Of a stretch of 61,731 nt of DNA, positions 18,116 to 27,707 are shown piece after piece (the first letter of the stretch is position 1; each line of letters begins with the position of its first letter). The notes below the pieces were generated by a model that worked only from the letters and a program-made list of their open reading frames with translations, was not told the origin of the DNA and did not search any database. Made by a program: the position numbers and the translations under genes. Source of the DNA: Patescibacteria group bacterium UBA1372 (GTDB lineage Bacteria; Patescibacteriota; Microgenomatia; UBA12405); assembly GCA_002306295.1 (NCBI GenBank), contig DBRI01000019.1:43007-104737 (forward strand), read 5' to 3'.

Positions 18116-19230
18116 AGAAAGTTTTAGTTAGCTGCACTTATTATCTACCAAATATTTCGGGAGTAACTGTTTATGTGGATATATTAGCAAAGAAATTAAG
18201 CGAAAAAGGACATCAAGTAAGTATCTTAACGTCCAGATACAAAAAAGAACTGAGTAAATTTGAAAAAAATGAAAATATAAAAATTGTTAGATCAGAAGTA
18301 GCCTTAGCAGTAAACAAGGGAGTATTAATGCCGATGTTTTGGTGGGATGCCCTAAAACAAGTAAAAGAAAACCAAATAATCTTTGCAAATTTACCGCAAG
18401 TTGAGTCTGTCTGGCTAGGACTATGGAGCAAGATATTGGGGAAAAAATTTATTGTAATTCATCACTGTGAGTTTAATTTTACAGGAAGCTTAGCTAACAA
18501 ATTAATAAGTCTACTTACCTACCCAATTCACTTTATAACATATATGATGGCTGACAGAATAATATCCTACACAAAAGATTATGCCCAAACTTCGATATTT
18601 TTAAAGTATTTTTCTAAAAAAATAAAATATATATTGCCTCCAGTGGTAGTGGGAAAAGAAGATAAAGATAAACAAACAGAAATTAAGAAAAAAATCGGAT
18701 TAAAAAATGAGAAAGTAGTGGGGTTTGTAGGAAGGATTGCCTGGGAAAAGGGTCTGAATTATGCCATCAGAGCAGTTGCTAAATTAGAAAAAGTGAAATT
18801 GGTTTTGGTTGGTCCTTATAAAGATTTGGTGGGTGATGATAGTTTTAAAAACCTAAAAAAGTTAATAGATAAACATAGTGATAAGGTAGTTTTGTATGGG
18901 CCAGCAAATCATGATGAGTTAGTTAATCTATATAAAATATTTGATTGCTTGGTATTGCCATCGACAAATAATTTAGAAACTTTTGGAATTGTTCAGGCTG
19001 AGGCGATTGTCTCGAATTGCCCAGTGGTGGCATCAAATTTACCCGGAGTCAGAATACCGGTAAAAATGACAGGATTGGGAGAGATAGCTGGAGTTGCAGA
19101 TAGTGGCGATTTGGCAAAAAAAATTTATAAAGTATTGAATACTAAATATGATGATAAATTGTTTGAAAAAGCTAGAGAATTGTTTAATATAAAAAATTTT
19201 GTTAACGAATATTTAAAATGTATAGAGTAA
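18112..19230 (+). CDS. GT4-family glycosyltransferase
   Basis: 372 residues with the GT-B fold of family 4. N-terminal domain starts VLVSCTYYLPNISGVTVYV; the C-terminal domain has VVGFVGRIAWEKGLNYAIRA and the E-x7-E motif region ETFGIVQAEA with PVVASNLPG. It transfers a sugar from a nucleotide donor to a glycan or lipid on the inner face of the membrane; donor and acceptor are unknown. It is second in a three-gene unit (aldolase, glycosyltransferase, FkbM methyltransferase) with overlaps at both ends. Confidence 0.88.
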   Translation: MKKVLVSCTYYLPNISGVTVYVDILAKKLSEKGHQVSILTSRYKKELSKFEKNENIKIVRSEVALAVNKGVLMPMFWWDALKQVKENQIIFANLPQVESVWLGLWSKILGKKFIVIHHCEFNFTGSLANKLISLLTYPIHFITYMMADRIISYTKDYAQTSIFLKYFSKKIKYILPPVVVGKEDKDKQTEIKKKIGLKNEKVVGFVGRIAWEKGLNYAIRAVAKLEKVKLVLVGPYKDLVGDDSFKNLKKLIDKHSDKVVLYGPANHDELVNLYKIFDCLVLPSTNNLETFGIVQAEAIVSNCPVVASNLPGVRIPVKMTGLGEIAGVADSGDLAKKIYKVLNTKYDDKLFEKARELFNIKNFVNEYLKCIE

Positions 19231-19895
19231 TTAAAGAAGTCGGTTTAGGAAAATTTTTAAAGGCAGGAGTAGCGGAAATTTATAGAAAAATAATTCGGGA
19301 GTATGTGTGTAATTCTTATTCCCAAAATTGGGAAGATAGAGAGATAGACAAATTATTAAATTTTTCTAAAAAAGGTTTTTATGTTGAGATTGGAGCATAT
19401 GACCCAAAAAGATTAAGTAATTGTTTCCGATTTTATAAAAGAGGATGGATGGGTGTAGTAGTGGAACCCAATCCAGAGGTGGCTAATAGATTTTTAACTA
19501 AAAGACCCAGAGATAAATTTGTTAATGCCGGAATTGGGATTGATAACGGCTATTTAGACTATTTTAAATATCTAATACCAGCTCTAAATACTTTTAGCAA
19601 AAAAGCAGTATTAGAGAATAATAAGAAGGGGTTTAATGTTGACAGTATTGAAAAGATAAAAATATTGGCTGTCAAAGATTTTTTAGATAAATATGTTGAT
19701 AAGAAAATTGATTTTTTATCAATTGATACAGAAGGATTGGATTTCGAAATACTTAAAAATTGGGATTGGAAATATAAGCCAAAAGTATTATGTGTGGAGA
19801 AAGATAACGATAAAAGAATTGAGAAATTATTAACCGAAAAAGGATATAAATTGGTAAAAGAAACTAGACATAATTTAATTTTTGTAAGCATATAA
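19218..19895 (+). CDS. FkbM-family methyltransferase
   Basis: 225 residues. NWEDREIDKLL and FYVEIGAYDPKRLSNCFRFYKRGWMGVVVEPNP form the SAM-binding region; FLSIDTEGLDFEIL is the usual FkbM motif. FkbM enzymes methylate hydroxyls on sugars or secondary metabolites, so this one probably decorates a surface glycan made by the adjacent glycosyltransferase. It overlaps that gene by 13 bp at the start and overlaps the convergent second FkbM gene by 21 bp at the end. Confidence 0.85.
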   Translation: MYRVIKEVGLGKFLKAGVAEIYRKIIREYVCNSYSQNWEDREIDKLLNFSKKGFYVEIGAYDPKRLSNCFRFYKRGWMGVVVEPNPEVANRFLTKRPRDKFVNAGIGIDNGYLDYFKYLIPALNTFSKKAVLENNKKGFNVDSIEKIKILAVKDFLDKYVDKKIDFLSIDTEGLDFEILKNWDWKYKPKVLCVEKDNDKRIEKLLTEKGYKLVKETRHNLIFVSI

Positions 19896-20642
19896 AAAGC
19901 CAATGTCCTTATGAATAGGATTTGGAGTTTTCTTAATATTAAAGCCATTTTGATTAAGTTTTTTGATTAAATCTCTTAAATGGTATTGAGGATTAAAAAG
20001 GTGATACTCCATAACAATCCTATCTATTTTTTTGTAAGTTTTTTGAGGGAGATTTAAAAAAATGTCAAATTCGGCACCCTCACAATCAGACTTTAAAAGA
20101 TCGACTTTCTTCATATTAGTCGCCATTAAAAAAGAAGACAAGGTATAAGACCTGACAGAATTGGATGTTTTGATTTGACTAAAATTACTTGTATTGTTTC
20201 CTAAATTTGTTTGATTTTGATCAATTGAAAGATAACCATTTTTTGAAGCCAGACCAATATTGAAAGCATTAATATTATTTAAATTGTTAAGTTTGATATT
20301 TTTTTTAAGTAACTTATAGCTGGACAAAAAAGGCTCAATAGCATAAACCTTGTTTTGGGAAGATGTTTGCCCGGCCAATACAGAAAAATCACCCAGATCC
20401 GCACCAATATCAATTACTGTCCAATTATCAGCTATTGCACAACCGTGTTGTTGATAATCCTTTTTGATATAAGTCTCACCAATAACCCATAGATCCATAA
20501 AATTTCTAACTAGAAATTTGGTGCCATTCTTCAGACCAACAAGTGTGTGTGTGTGTGTGTTTAAGTTAAAAATGGTTTTGTAAGGATTTTTTAGATTTTG
20601 CAAAATACTTTTGAGAGTAGCAATATGATATTTTTTAATCAT
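19875..20642 (-). CDS. FkbM-family methyltransferase with internal GT tract
   Basis: 255 residues. VIDIGADLGDFSVLAG is the SAM motif I, YAIEPFLSSYKLLKKN motif II, and LLKSDCEGAEFDIF the FkbM signature. Only low similarity by eye to the convergent FkbM protein. Codons near residue 28-33 (NTHTHT) are written as an uninterrupted (GT)9 run on the plus strand, which makes the gene a candidate for slipped-strand switching. It overlaps the GT-C gene upstream by 8 bp. Confidence 0.85.
   Translation of the reverse strand: MIKKYHIATLKSILQNLKNPYKTIFNLNTHTHTLVGLKNGTKFLVRNFMDLWVIGETYIKKDYQQHGCAIADNWTVIDIGADLGDFSVLAGQTSSQNKVYAIEPFLSSYKLLKKNIKLNNLNNINAFNIGLASKNGYLSIDQNQTNLGNNTSNFSQIKTSNSVRSYTLSSFLMATNMKKVDLLKSDCEGAEFDIFLNLPQKTYKKIDRIVMEYHLFNPQYHLRDLIKKLNQNGFNIKKTPNPIHKDIGFLYAYKN
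20543..20560. repeat. (GT)9 dinucleotide tract inside a methyltransferase gene
   Basis: Eighteen bases of pure GT repeat on the plus strand, coding for alternating Thr and His on the minus strand. Gain or loss of one unit would shift the frame close to the N-terminus. No comparable tract was noticed elsewhere in the window. Confidence 0.8.
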
Positions 20643-22344
20643 TGTTTTTAAAAATTAGGACTTGGGGGTGGTCGTAGACGGTGAAAGATTCATCGGCCAA
20701 ATCATCTCGAAGATAGATACCGGGATAAAGACACTTTTTGTCTATATCAAACCAATTATTTTGAACACCTGGGTAATCAGAAGGACCAAGATAATAACAG
20801 TTTTTAAGAAGAGGTAAGTAAAATCCTGGATAATTATTGAATTGAGCAATTTTGGAAAAAGAAATGTCTGAATCAAGTAATAGCTCTCCATTGAAGAGTT
20901 GTCGATAAAAAAGAGAAGTTTGGGGATAAATGTCAGCAACTTTGGGAATAGAGCCCCAAAGACGATTTGAAGACATAATTAGATAATCGAGCCGGGAAAG
21001 ATTTTGGTAAATTTGGGGCCATTTATCAGGAGTATCTTGGTTGTAAAGATCAAGGCTGACGGTTTGATGAAAAATGCTCTGATTTCCAATGGGCAAAGGT
21101 AGACAGTCATCCCAGTGTTCACAACTTAAAACCGAATTTTGAGGAATGTCTTGATAAATCCAATCTGACGCTTGGATACGGGAGTGAGGTAAACGGTAAA
21201 TATTTAGAAAAGCGACAAGATAAATTAAATGAAAACCAAAAAATAAACTAATAAGTATTGGTGAAAGATGTGTAGATAGATAAGAAATGAAAATAATCAG
21301 AGTGGGGAAAAGTAGTAAATAATAACGCTGAGCATAGGAAAATTGAGCTGACTGAAAAATAAAAAGATAAGTTATCCATATGGCAGATAGAAATATAGGG
21401 ATATTTTTTAATTTAGGAAGCCTGAAAAGAGAAAAAACAAAAATAAGACTTAAGGGTATGCCTAAACTCCAAAAAATTAAATTAAGTGAAGGGAAGATAA
21501 ATTTGGTCTTTGAAAGCCATTGGACAGCAGGAGGAAAATATTGATTGTTAAAACTTGATAGAGTTTTGATGGAATCGACAAAAATGGGATTGGGGGTGAA
21601 AAATTGAGAAAAATAATACGGGCTGGCAATTTTTATGGTTAAAAATGAAATTAAACCAAATATCAAACCATAAATAAAAGTTGATGTAAATGACCTTGTT
21701 TTCCATAGAAGAAATAGAAAAATAAGCAAGATAATAGGAGCAAAAAAAACAGCTGAAATCTTTGAAGATAAAGCCAGACCGTAGGATATAGAACCTAAAA
21801 TTAAATAAAGAAACTTTTTGTGGTAAAGCCAGTACAAAAGAAGGGTAAAAGTGACAAATATAAAAGTGTTCAGAAAGGTGTCAACAGCAAAATAGTGAGA
21901 TAGCTGAATGGGGAGAATAGCTGAGGCATAAAGAAGAGATGGAATAAGAGCTTTTTTGGAATTATTTAAAATAAGCTTAAAAAAATAGAAAAGTAAGAAA
22001 ATGCACAGACTATCGAATAGAGCTGATAATGCCCTACCAACAAGATTTATATAGAGGTAAGATTTAAGATTTAAAATATTAGAGACAAAAGCAACTAAAG
22101 TAGTGGGGAAAGTGCCATAAACAAAAAATTTATATTGATCGTAATTGTAAGGATTTAAGGGTGAGCCGGAAGATAAATATTGACTAAAGCTTGAAGGCAA
22201 ACTAATATCATTGACAAACATAGTCAAAAATCTTTCATCGGGATGAAGATGGTGGCCTTGATCCCAATTGAGACTATAAAGTCGGAGGCATAGTCCAAGA
22301 ATAAAAATTAAAATAAGGATAGTATTGGTATTTTTTCTAATCAC
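20635..22344 (-). CDS. GT-C family membrane glycosyltransferase (PMT/ArnT-like)
   Basis: 569 residues with about ten membrane segments. The first outer loop has HLHPDERFLTMF, holding the acidic residues that GT-C enzymes use for catalysis and metal or lipid-phosphate binding. A soluble region follows the last membrane helix (from about residue 390: RIQASDWIYQDIP). Such enzymes transfer sugars from polyprenyl-phosphate donors outside the membrane. The paralogue downstream shares the RIQASDWI junction and the FTVFDHPQV-type ending, so the pair arose by duplication. Overlaps by 8 bp at both ends. Confidence 0.83.
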   Translation of the reverse strand: MIRKNTNTILILIFILGLCLRLYSLNWDQGHHLHPDERFLTMFVNDISLPSSFSQYLSSGSPLNPYNYDQYKFFVYGTFPTTLVAFVSNILNLKSYLYINLVGRALSALFDSLCIFLLFYFFKLILNNSKKALIPSLLYASAILPIQLSHYFAVDTFLNTFIFVTFTLLLYWLYHKKFLYLILGSISYGLALSSKISAVFFAPIILLIFLFLLWKTRSFTSTFIYGLIFGLISFLTIKIASPYYFSQFFTPNPIFVDSIKTLSSFNNQYFPPAVQWLSKTKFIFPSLNLIFWSLGIPLSLIFVFSLFRLPKLKNIPIFLSAIWITYLFIFQSAQFSYAQRYYLLLFPTLIIFISYLSTHLSPILISLFFGFHLIYLVAFLNIYRLPHSRIQASDWIYQDIPQNSVLSCEHWDDCLPLPIGNQSIFHQTVSLDLYNQDTPDKWPQIYQNLSRLDYLIMSSNRLWGSIPKVADIYPQTSLFYRQLFNGELLLDSDISFSKIAQFNNYPGFYLPLLKNCYYLGPSDYPGVQNNWFDIDKKCLYPGIYLRDDLADESFTVYDHPQVLIFKNND

Positions 22345-23893
22345 TTAAAAGTAAACTTTGGTAATAATTTAAATCGTAGCTGGTAGTTTTTTGATAGAGT
22401 CTAATGACCGGATGATCAAAGACTGTAAAAGTTTCTTCAGCATTCTCCTGGCTATAAAAGTAAGGAAAAACTGAAAAAAGTTTAACTTGGCTAAAACCAA
22501 GACTACCATCGGCAAGTGCTTGGTAGTATTTGTAAGAGCTAGGCCAAGCCGAATTAGCCTGATTTTTAAACATGCGGCGGCTGGGAACTAGAATGTAGTC
22601 AGAGTTGAGAATATTTTGGGGTAATTTTTGTTGGAGATCAGGGTCGGTGTCAAGATTGTAAAAATCAAAATTTATAGTATTGATGGTAGAGTTTAGAGGG
22701 ATATTGACGACATTACCGGCTTCGGAAAAAATGGTAGCAGTAGAATCTATATTTCGATTTATCCAATCTGACGCCTGAATTCTGATATCTTTTTGAAGAT
22801 AAATTGATAAGAAAAGAAAGCCTGGAAGAATTGATAAAATAAGCAGAGTTTTTTTAAGAATTTGATTTTTAATATTAATTAAGAAAAAAGTAGTTATAAA
22901 AGGGAAAATAAAAAATATGGGTGAAACAAAACGGGTCCATTTGGCATAAATACTGCCAAAATAAGTAAAGTAAATCAGAGATGGTAAGAAAACGATTAAA
23001 AATTCAATTTTTTTGGATTGGAATTGCTTGGGGGGTTTTGTTAATAAGGTTATAAAAAATAAAATAAAAACCGGCAGACCCAAAACATAGGGAAATATTT
23101 TTGTAAAATGAAAAAGATAGGCAGAAGCATTTTCAAACTGGCGGGTATAGAAAACTTTTATAGTACCCAAAGCCACACCTGTTTCATAAACTGAAGCTGA
23201 TTTGAAATCTGACCAATTGATTAGATTGTAAGGAGAAAAAATGATAGTTAATATAAGAGTAAATATTAAAAAGGACAACAGATAAAAGACGGTTTTTTTT
23301 AATTTTAGCTGACTAAAAAAAAGACTGAGAAGTACTGGAGTGATAAAGATAAGTGAAGAAATTTTGGTGGCAATACCTATGGCTGAAATGATTGAAGCTA
23401 TAAATAAGTAAATAAACTTTTTAGTCTGGAAAAAGCGTAAAGATAAATAAATGAGCGTACTGAAAACAAGGACAAGAAGAGATTCGGTGGTACCATATTT
23501 TGAAATTTGAATTAAACCAGGGGAAAAAATTAGAAGTAAAATAAAAAGATAAGCTTGTTTTGGTTTGAAAAAAATTAATGAAAGTTGATAAAAAACCAGA
23601 ATTGACAGACAAGAAAACAGAACCGAAAAAAAACGGAGACTAAAAACTGCAACTGAAAATGTCTGAGGAAGTTTTAAATAATTGATTAAAAAATAAGCCA
23701 GATAGAGGGGAAATTGACCATAGGCGAAAAAGTGAGGATTTAAATCTCCCTTCATTTCAGAAATAGATCTAGCCATATTGTTCTCATCTGGATGAAAAAA
23801 GAATCCATCCCCCCAGGAGATACCAACAAAACGGGTAAGCAGAGTCAGTATGATTAGAAATAGAGGGGAAAATTTTTTTAACTTAGATAACAT
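22337..23893 (-). CDS. GT-C family membrane glycosyltransferase, paralogue
   Basis: 518 residues, about ten membrane segments, with FFHPDENNMARS in the first outer loop as the acidic motif. The outer domain again begins RIQASDWINRN and ends with ETFTVFDHPVIRLY, matching the neighbouring paralogue. Probably uses a polyprenyl-phosphate sugar. It overlaps the UbiA-family gene by 11 bp, which suggests that donor synthesis and transfer are coupled. Confidence 0.83.
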   Translation of the reverse strand: MLSKLKKFSPLFLIILTLLTRFVGISWGDGFFFHPDENNMARSISEMKGDLNPHFFAYGQFPLYLAYFLINYLKLPQTFSVAVFSLRFFSVLFSCLSILVFYQLSLIFFKPKQAYLFILLLIFSPGLIQISKYGTTESLLVLVFSTLIYLSLRFFQTKKFIYLFIASIISAIGIATKISSLIFITPVLLSLFFSQLKLKKTVFYLLSFLIFTLILTIIFSPYNLINWSDFKSASVYETGVALGTIKVFYTRQFENASAYLFHFTKIFPYVLGLPVFILFFITLLTKPPKQFQSKKIEFLIVFLPSLIYFTYFGSIYAKWTRFVSPIFFIFPFITTFFLINIKNQILKKTLLILSILPGFLFLSIYLQKDIRIQASDWINRNIDSTATIFSEAGNVVNIPLNSTINTINFDFYNLDTDPDLQQKLPQNILNSDYILVPSRRMFKNQANSAWPSSYKYYQALADGSLGFSQVKLFSVFPYFYSQENAEETFTVFDHPVIRLYQKTTSYDLNYYQSLLLSD

Positions 23894-24812
23894 AAATTAT
23901 GGTAATCATCAGCATTCCCCAGAGAGTTAGGGAAAAAAGCAAAGGGAGATCTGTAGCCATCACTTTTTCTGGTCGCTCCCCTTCCTGCATTTCGAAAATG
24001 ATTTGTCCATAACGCATAATGCCAAAAATTACTGGAAAGAGGGTGATCATAAACCATTTTCGATTAATGGCCCAGATGGCATTGTCAAGTAGCCAATCAT
24101 GAATAATGCCATCAAAAATAATGCTTTCTTCAAAAAAAGTAAACATAGCATAACTTAAGAGAGTGGAAACAGCAAAGATTGAAGTGTAAAAATTAAGTAA
24201 ATTTTTGGAATAACCTTGAAGAGCTTGACGAGTAACTTTGCCAGTACTGACCAATTCACTTCTGCGCTTTCCACTAGCAATAAAGAGAGACAGAAAAATG
24301 ACCGAAAGCATCAGCCAAACAGGTAAATGATAACCGGTGGCAACTTCACCAGCATAGGCTCTGATGATGAAGAACAAAGCAATACCCAAAATATCTAAAA
24401 GTGCCTTCTTTTTAAATAAAAAAGAATATGAATACTGAAGTAAAATAAAAAAGATGGCTAATCCAAAAAAACCAGGATTGATAATATAGGCACTAAATAA
24501 ACCTGAACCAAGAAGGGAAATGGCTAAAATAATGCTTTCTACTTTGGTAATGGCACCACTAGCTAAAGGTCTAAATTTTTTAACCGGATGAAGGCGATCT
24601 TTGTCTAAATCAACTAAATCGTTTATGAGATAGGAGGAAGATGATAAGAGGCAAAAAGTGATAAAACCAATAACTGTATTGATAAGAAGATCAACTTGAA
24701 ATAACTTACCATTGATAATAATTGAAGCAAAAATACCTAAATTTTTGGTCCATTGAATAGGCCGCAAGGCAGCCAGAACTGCAATAATTTTAGGTGTTCG
24801 TATACTTGCCAT
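23883..24812 (-). CDS. UbiA-family prenyltransferase, DPPR-synthase-like
   Basis: 309 residues, eight or nine membrane helices. The first UbiA Asp-rich motif reads NDLVDLDKDRLHPVKKFRP and the second region reads RAYAGEVATGYHLPVWLM. These are closer to decaprenyl-phosphate phosphoribosyltransferase (the Rv3806c type, which makes phosphoribosyl-polyprenol for arabinan synthesis) than to quinone prenyltransferases, and no quinone genes are near. If so, it would provide a polyprenyl-phosphate pentose for the adjacent GT-C enzymes. Family is secure, exact substrate is inference. Confidence 0.8.
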   Translation of the reverse strand: MASIRTPKIIAVLAALRPIQWTKNLGIFASIIINGKLFQVDLLINTVIGFITFCLLSSSSYLINDLVDLDKDRLHPVKKFRPLASGAITKVESIILAISLLGSGLFSAYIINPGFFGLAIFFILLQYSYSFLFKKKALLDILGIALFFIIRAYAGEVATGYHLPVWLMLSVIFLSLFIASGKRRSELVSTGKVTRQALQGYSKNLLNFYTSIFAVSTLLSYAMFTFFEESIIFDGIIHDWLLDNAIWAINRKWFMITLFPVIFGIMRYGQIIFEMQEGERPEKVMATDLPLLFSLTLWGMLMITIIYVI

Positions 24813-24815
24813 TAC

Positions 24816-26072
24816 TTACAATAATATCAGAATACCCATAAGAGCGATAATAGTACCACTCAGGAATAGACTTTTGAGTGGGAAATCGAATCCAGCTTCG
24901 GGTAATTCAATTCTGGTGGGGGTGGGGCCTTCTGCAATAACTTGAGTAGGTACAGGAGTCTTGGTATTGGTAGGAGTATTGGTAGCTCCTGGGGGTGGAG
25001 TATTGGTTACTGTTGGAGTGGATGTAGGTGTATGAGTGGGTGTATTGGTGGCACCGGGAGGAGGAGTGTTAGTGACGGTTGGGGTGGGGGTACGAGTGGG
25101 TGTGGGAGTACGGGTAGGAGTAGAGGTTGGCTTGAGGGTACCAGTGGGGGTGTTACTGGGAATACGGGTAGCTGTGGGAGTAGGAGTGCGGGTAGGAGTG
25201 GGAGTACTACTAATAACTCGGGTGGGTGTAGGAGTGCGGGTAGGAGTGGGGGTGTTGGTTTTGGTAGGAGATGTGGGTGTAGGTGAACTTGTTTTGGCGC
25301 CACATACTTCTTTATAGGTTTTTAAGTTACCAGCGGGAGAACCTGATTGATTAAAACGAATGTCTATCTGCGCCTTACAATCTGTTCCCCAATCAAAATC
25401 TGAAAAACAAATTTGTCCGCCGTTATTTATAGTTTTACTGACTTTTTTGTGTGCTTCTTGATTGTCACAGTTTTGTGGAGCATCAGTGTAGGCTTCAGCT
25501 AAATAAGTACAGTGAGCATATTGGCTTGGTAACTCAAGTTTTATACACCAAGCGTTGCCATTACAATTGGCATAGCCGGATTGTAGAGTACCTGTTTGGA
25601 CTACGTAAGGAGTAACATCGGTTGGACATTCGGCTGCTCCGGGTACAGGTGTATTAGTCGGACAAGCGCAGTCTTGTGGACAATAGTGATCACTACTAGA
25701 GTCACAGTTTTCACCGTCTGAACATCTACCGTCGCCACAAGTTGGTGGAGGAGTATAGGTACAACCTCCTAAGTTTTTAGCCGAATTATCATAAGGATTG
25801 GTTGGGTCACCACAAACTTCTGGATAATTACAAGGAGAACTAGGTCCCCAGGTGCCATTTATGCAGGTTTTGCAACTTGGTACTTCTGCACCAGATGAGG
25901 TGTCACAAAAGGCCTCTTCGCAACCATTTGGAGAGCAGGGAGAACCTGCTAAATTTCTAAGGTCTTGTTTAGTTTTAACTAGAAAAAGAGTGGCGACTAG
26001 GGACAAAAGAATAAAGGTTACTGAAAGAATCGGGTAGATGTTGGCTAAACCTTTATTTTTTTTAAAATTCAT
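24816..26072 (-). CDS. Cys-rich, Thr/Pro-rich surface protein with LPxAG-like tail
   Basis: 418 residues. N-terminal membrane anchor or signal (residues 12-31), a Cys-rich part (about 40-140) with short [16 protein letters not shown] loops, a globular Cys-containing domain (150-255), then roughly 110 residues of [15 protein letters not shown] low-complexity stalk. The C-terminus reads [10 protein letters not shown] followed by a hydrophobic helix, which resembles a sortase sorting signal without the basic tail. A sortase-like gene lies at 36353. TAGACT (26080-26085) is 7 nt before the ATG. The prenyltransferase gene begins 3 nt after its stop. Confidence 0.7.
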   Translation of the reverse strand: MNFKKNKGLANIYPILSVTFILLSLVATLFLVKTKQDLRNLAGSPCSPNGCEEAFCDTSSGAEVPSCKTCINGTWGPSSPCNYPEVCGDPTNPYDNSAKNLGGCTYTPPPTCGDGRCSDGENCDSSSDHYCPQDCACPTNTPVPGAAECPTDVTPYVVQTGTLQSGYANCNGNAWCIKLELPSQYAHCTYLAEAYTDAPQNCDNQEAHKKVSKTINNGGQICFSDFDWGTDCKAQIDIRFNQSGSPAGNLKTYKEVCGAKTSSPTPTSPTKTNTPTPTRTPTPTRVISSTPTPTRTPTPTATRIPSNTPTGTLKPTSTPTRTPTPTRTPTPTVTNTPPPGATNTPTHTPTSTPTVTNTPPPGATNTPTNTKTPVPTQVIAEGPTPTRIELPEAGFDFPLKSLFLSGTIIALMGILILL

Positions 26073-26104
26073 CTACATCAGTCTAATTAATTTAATTTAA
26101 AGTT

Positions 26105-27436
26105 TCAACTAGCTAAAAAAAGAGCCGAAATTATAATAAAAACTAAAGACATAGTGACTAGACTTAAAGTCTGAAAAAGACCACCTGACTGCGGTAGGGT
26201 TTCTGCTGGTGTTGGAGATGGTTGGAGTAAAGTAGGACTTGGTGAGATAAATTTAGTAGCAGTAGGCATGGGAGTGTTGGTGGGTATTGATGTCGGTTTT
26301 TGAGTGCCGGTGGGTGTGATTGAGGGAACTTTTGTAATGGTGGGTGAAGGAGGGGCGAGAGTGGCTGATGATGAGGCAGTAAAAGCGGGATTCGTATCAT
26401 CTGATTGGGCCAGAACTGAAAAATTTCTGGTAACGGTTTTGACTAAGCCTGTCAGAGGATCGGTGTATTTTAGACTAATAGAGTGATCGCCCGGCTCCAG
26501 ATTTGTGGGTGGAGTCCACTGCCAGGAACCATCGGGAGAAACAGTAATAGAGTCAGAAATTTGGGACGATGAATTTAATTCGATCTGAATAACTTGACCG
26601 GCAGGACCTTGACCAAAAAAAAGAGGTTGAGCATTGTTTAAATTTTCACCTTCTTGTGGGTTTTGAAGGGTAAGATCAACTGAACTATTTTGATTTGACT
26701 GAAGCTGGTCGAATTCGATTGATCCCGGAACAGATTGAAACTGAGAGTTACCTAGAATTATATCGGGGACGGGATTTCTGTTGCCGGTGTTGTTAGTAAG
26801 TATGGTAGTTTGACCATCAGGAGCTAAAACGATAATTTCATCAACAGTATCAGTAGGAGGGGAAGAAATGGCTTTACCTTCAATGGTGTAACTATTGACC
26901 AGAGGAAGACTCCAATAGGCCTGAGCAGTAACGGGGGCAGACAAGGGGTAAACTCCTGGTATATTAAGGTAAATAATACTGCCAACGGCGGGTTTGTTGG
27001 ACTGGTCAAATACCCTACCCCAGGATAAGGCGGTATCAGTTTGTGTTTGGTTGGGGTTTGAAAAAGTAGTAATTTTGTAATCTGTATGAACGTAGTCAAC
27101 TCCATCTGAGACAATTTTGTAATTATAAGCGGTTTTTTGATTTAAACCATCAACCTGAAAATAATGAGTTTTTGAAGAATTAATTTTTCGGCTATCGGCA
27201 AAAATTCTTCCGTTTATATCAATATAAGCTTGACAATCTTTTGACGTCAAAAAAGAAATATCAAATGATTGAAAAGTGAGGTTGGTAATCTGAATATTGA
27301 CAGGAGAGCAAGACTGACTAGCCCGACTATTGAATGTGGTAGTAAAACTAGTGGCATAAATGCCGACAAAAAGTAAAACCAGTAGAAATAGTATTCCAAT
27401 AAATTTGGGAATCTTTTTGGGATTATTGGTCTTCAT
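26105..27436 (-). CDS. Surface protein with fibronectin/Ig-like domains and LPxSG-like tail
   Basis: 443 residues: N-terminal membrane segment (11-30), an FN3-like domain (about 40-130, with YFQVDGLNQKTAYNYKIVS), a carboxypeptidase-regulatory-like region (140-230), an Ig-like domain (near 275-345, with SPDGSWQWTPP), then a Ser/Thr/Pro stalk. The last 30 residues are LPQSGG plus a membrane helix, again sortase-signal-like. The start overlaps the upstream small gene by 14 bp, making it the last member of the PilN/PilO-type operon. It may be a pilus-associated or cell-surface adhesin; this is inference. Confidence 0.68.
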   Translation of the reverse strand: MKTNNPKKIPKFIGILFLLVLLFVGIYATSFTTTFNSRASQSCSPVNIQITNLTFQSFDISFLTSKDCQAYIDINGRIFADSRKINSSKTHYFQVDGLNQKTAYNYKIVSDGVDYVHTDYKITTFSNPNQTQTDTALSWGRVFDQSNKPAVGSIIYLNIPGVYPLSAPVTAQAYWSLPLVNSYTIEGKAISSPPTDTVDEIIVLAPDGQTTILTNNTGNRNPVPDIILGNSQFQSVPGSIEFDQLQSNQNSSVDLTLQNPQEGENLNNAQPLFFGQGPAGQVIQIELNSSSQISDSITVSPDGSWQWTPPTNLEPGDHSISLKYTDPLTGLVKTVTRNFSVLAQSDDTNPAFTASSSATLAPPSPTITKVPSITPTGTQKPTSIPTNTPMPTATKFISPSPTLLQPSPTPAETLPQSGGLFQTLSLVTMSLVFIIISALFLAS

Positions 27437-27707
27437 TGTCAGATATGTCTCCCGAGGTGTCAGGGGTAAACTCTTGTACTGGAATTACCGGAGAGGTGTA
27501 TTCTTGCTTTTGTTTGATATCTTCAAGAATATCTGTGTTTATATTTGTATCAATTATCTCGTATTCATAGGATTTGATATCTTTATCAGAGGTGACTTGT
27601 CCCATTAGTTTTGAATAGCCGGTCTGTGCTATATAAAATAAAATAGCCAGGAAACTAAAAATTGAGATAAAGAGAAAATATTTTGAGATTTTTAATTTTT
27701 CGTTCAT
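27423..27707 (-). CDS. Small membrane-anchored protein in pilus-like operon
   Basis: 94 residues: one membrane helix (about residues 9-28) and an acidic, Thr/Asp-rich outer tail. Its place after PilN- and PilO-like genes is where PilP would lie in a type IV pilus operon, but it is shorter than PilP and has no recognisable PilP domain or lipobox. I leave the function open. The start overlaps the PilO-like stop by 4 bp, and the end overlaps the surface protein gene by 14 bp. Confidence 0.55.
   Translation of the reverse strand: MNEKLKISKYFLFISIFSFLAILFYIAQTGYSKLMGQVTSDKDIKSYEYEIIDTNINTDILEDIKQKQEYTSPVIPVQEFTPDTSGDISDNEDQ

Noticed and set aside
24942-25317. Plus-strand Gly/Val/Arg-rich open frames
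   Set aside because: They are the antisense of the Thr/Pro stalk of the surface protein at 24816; low-complexity repeats keep several frames open. The same holds near 36933-37434 and 40963-41205.
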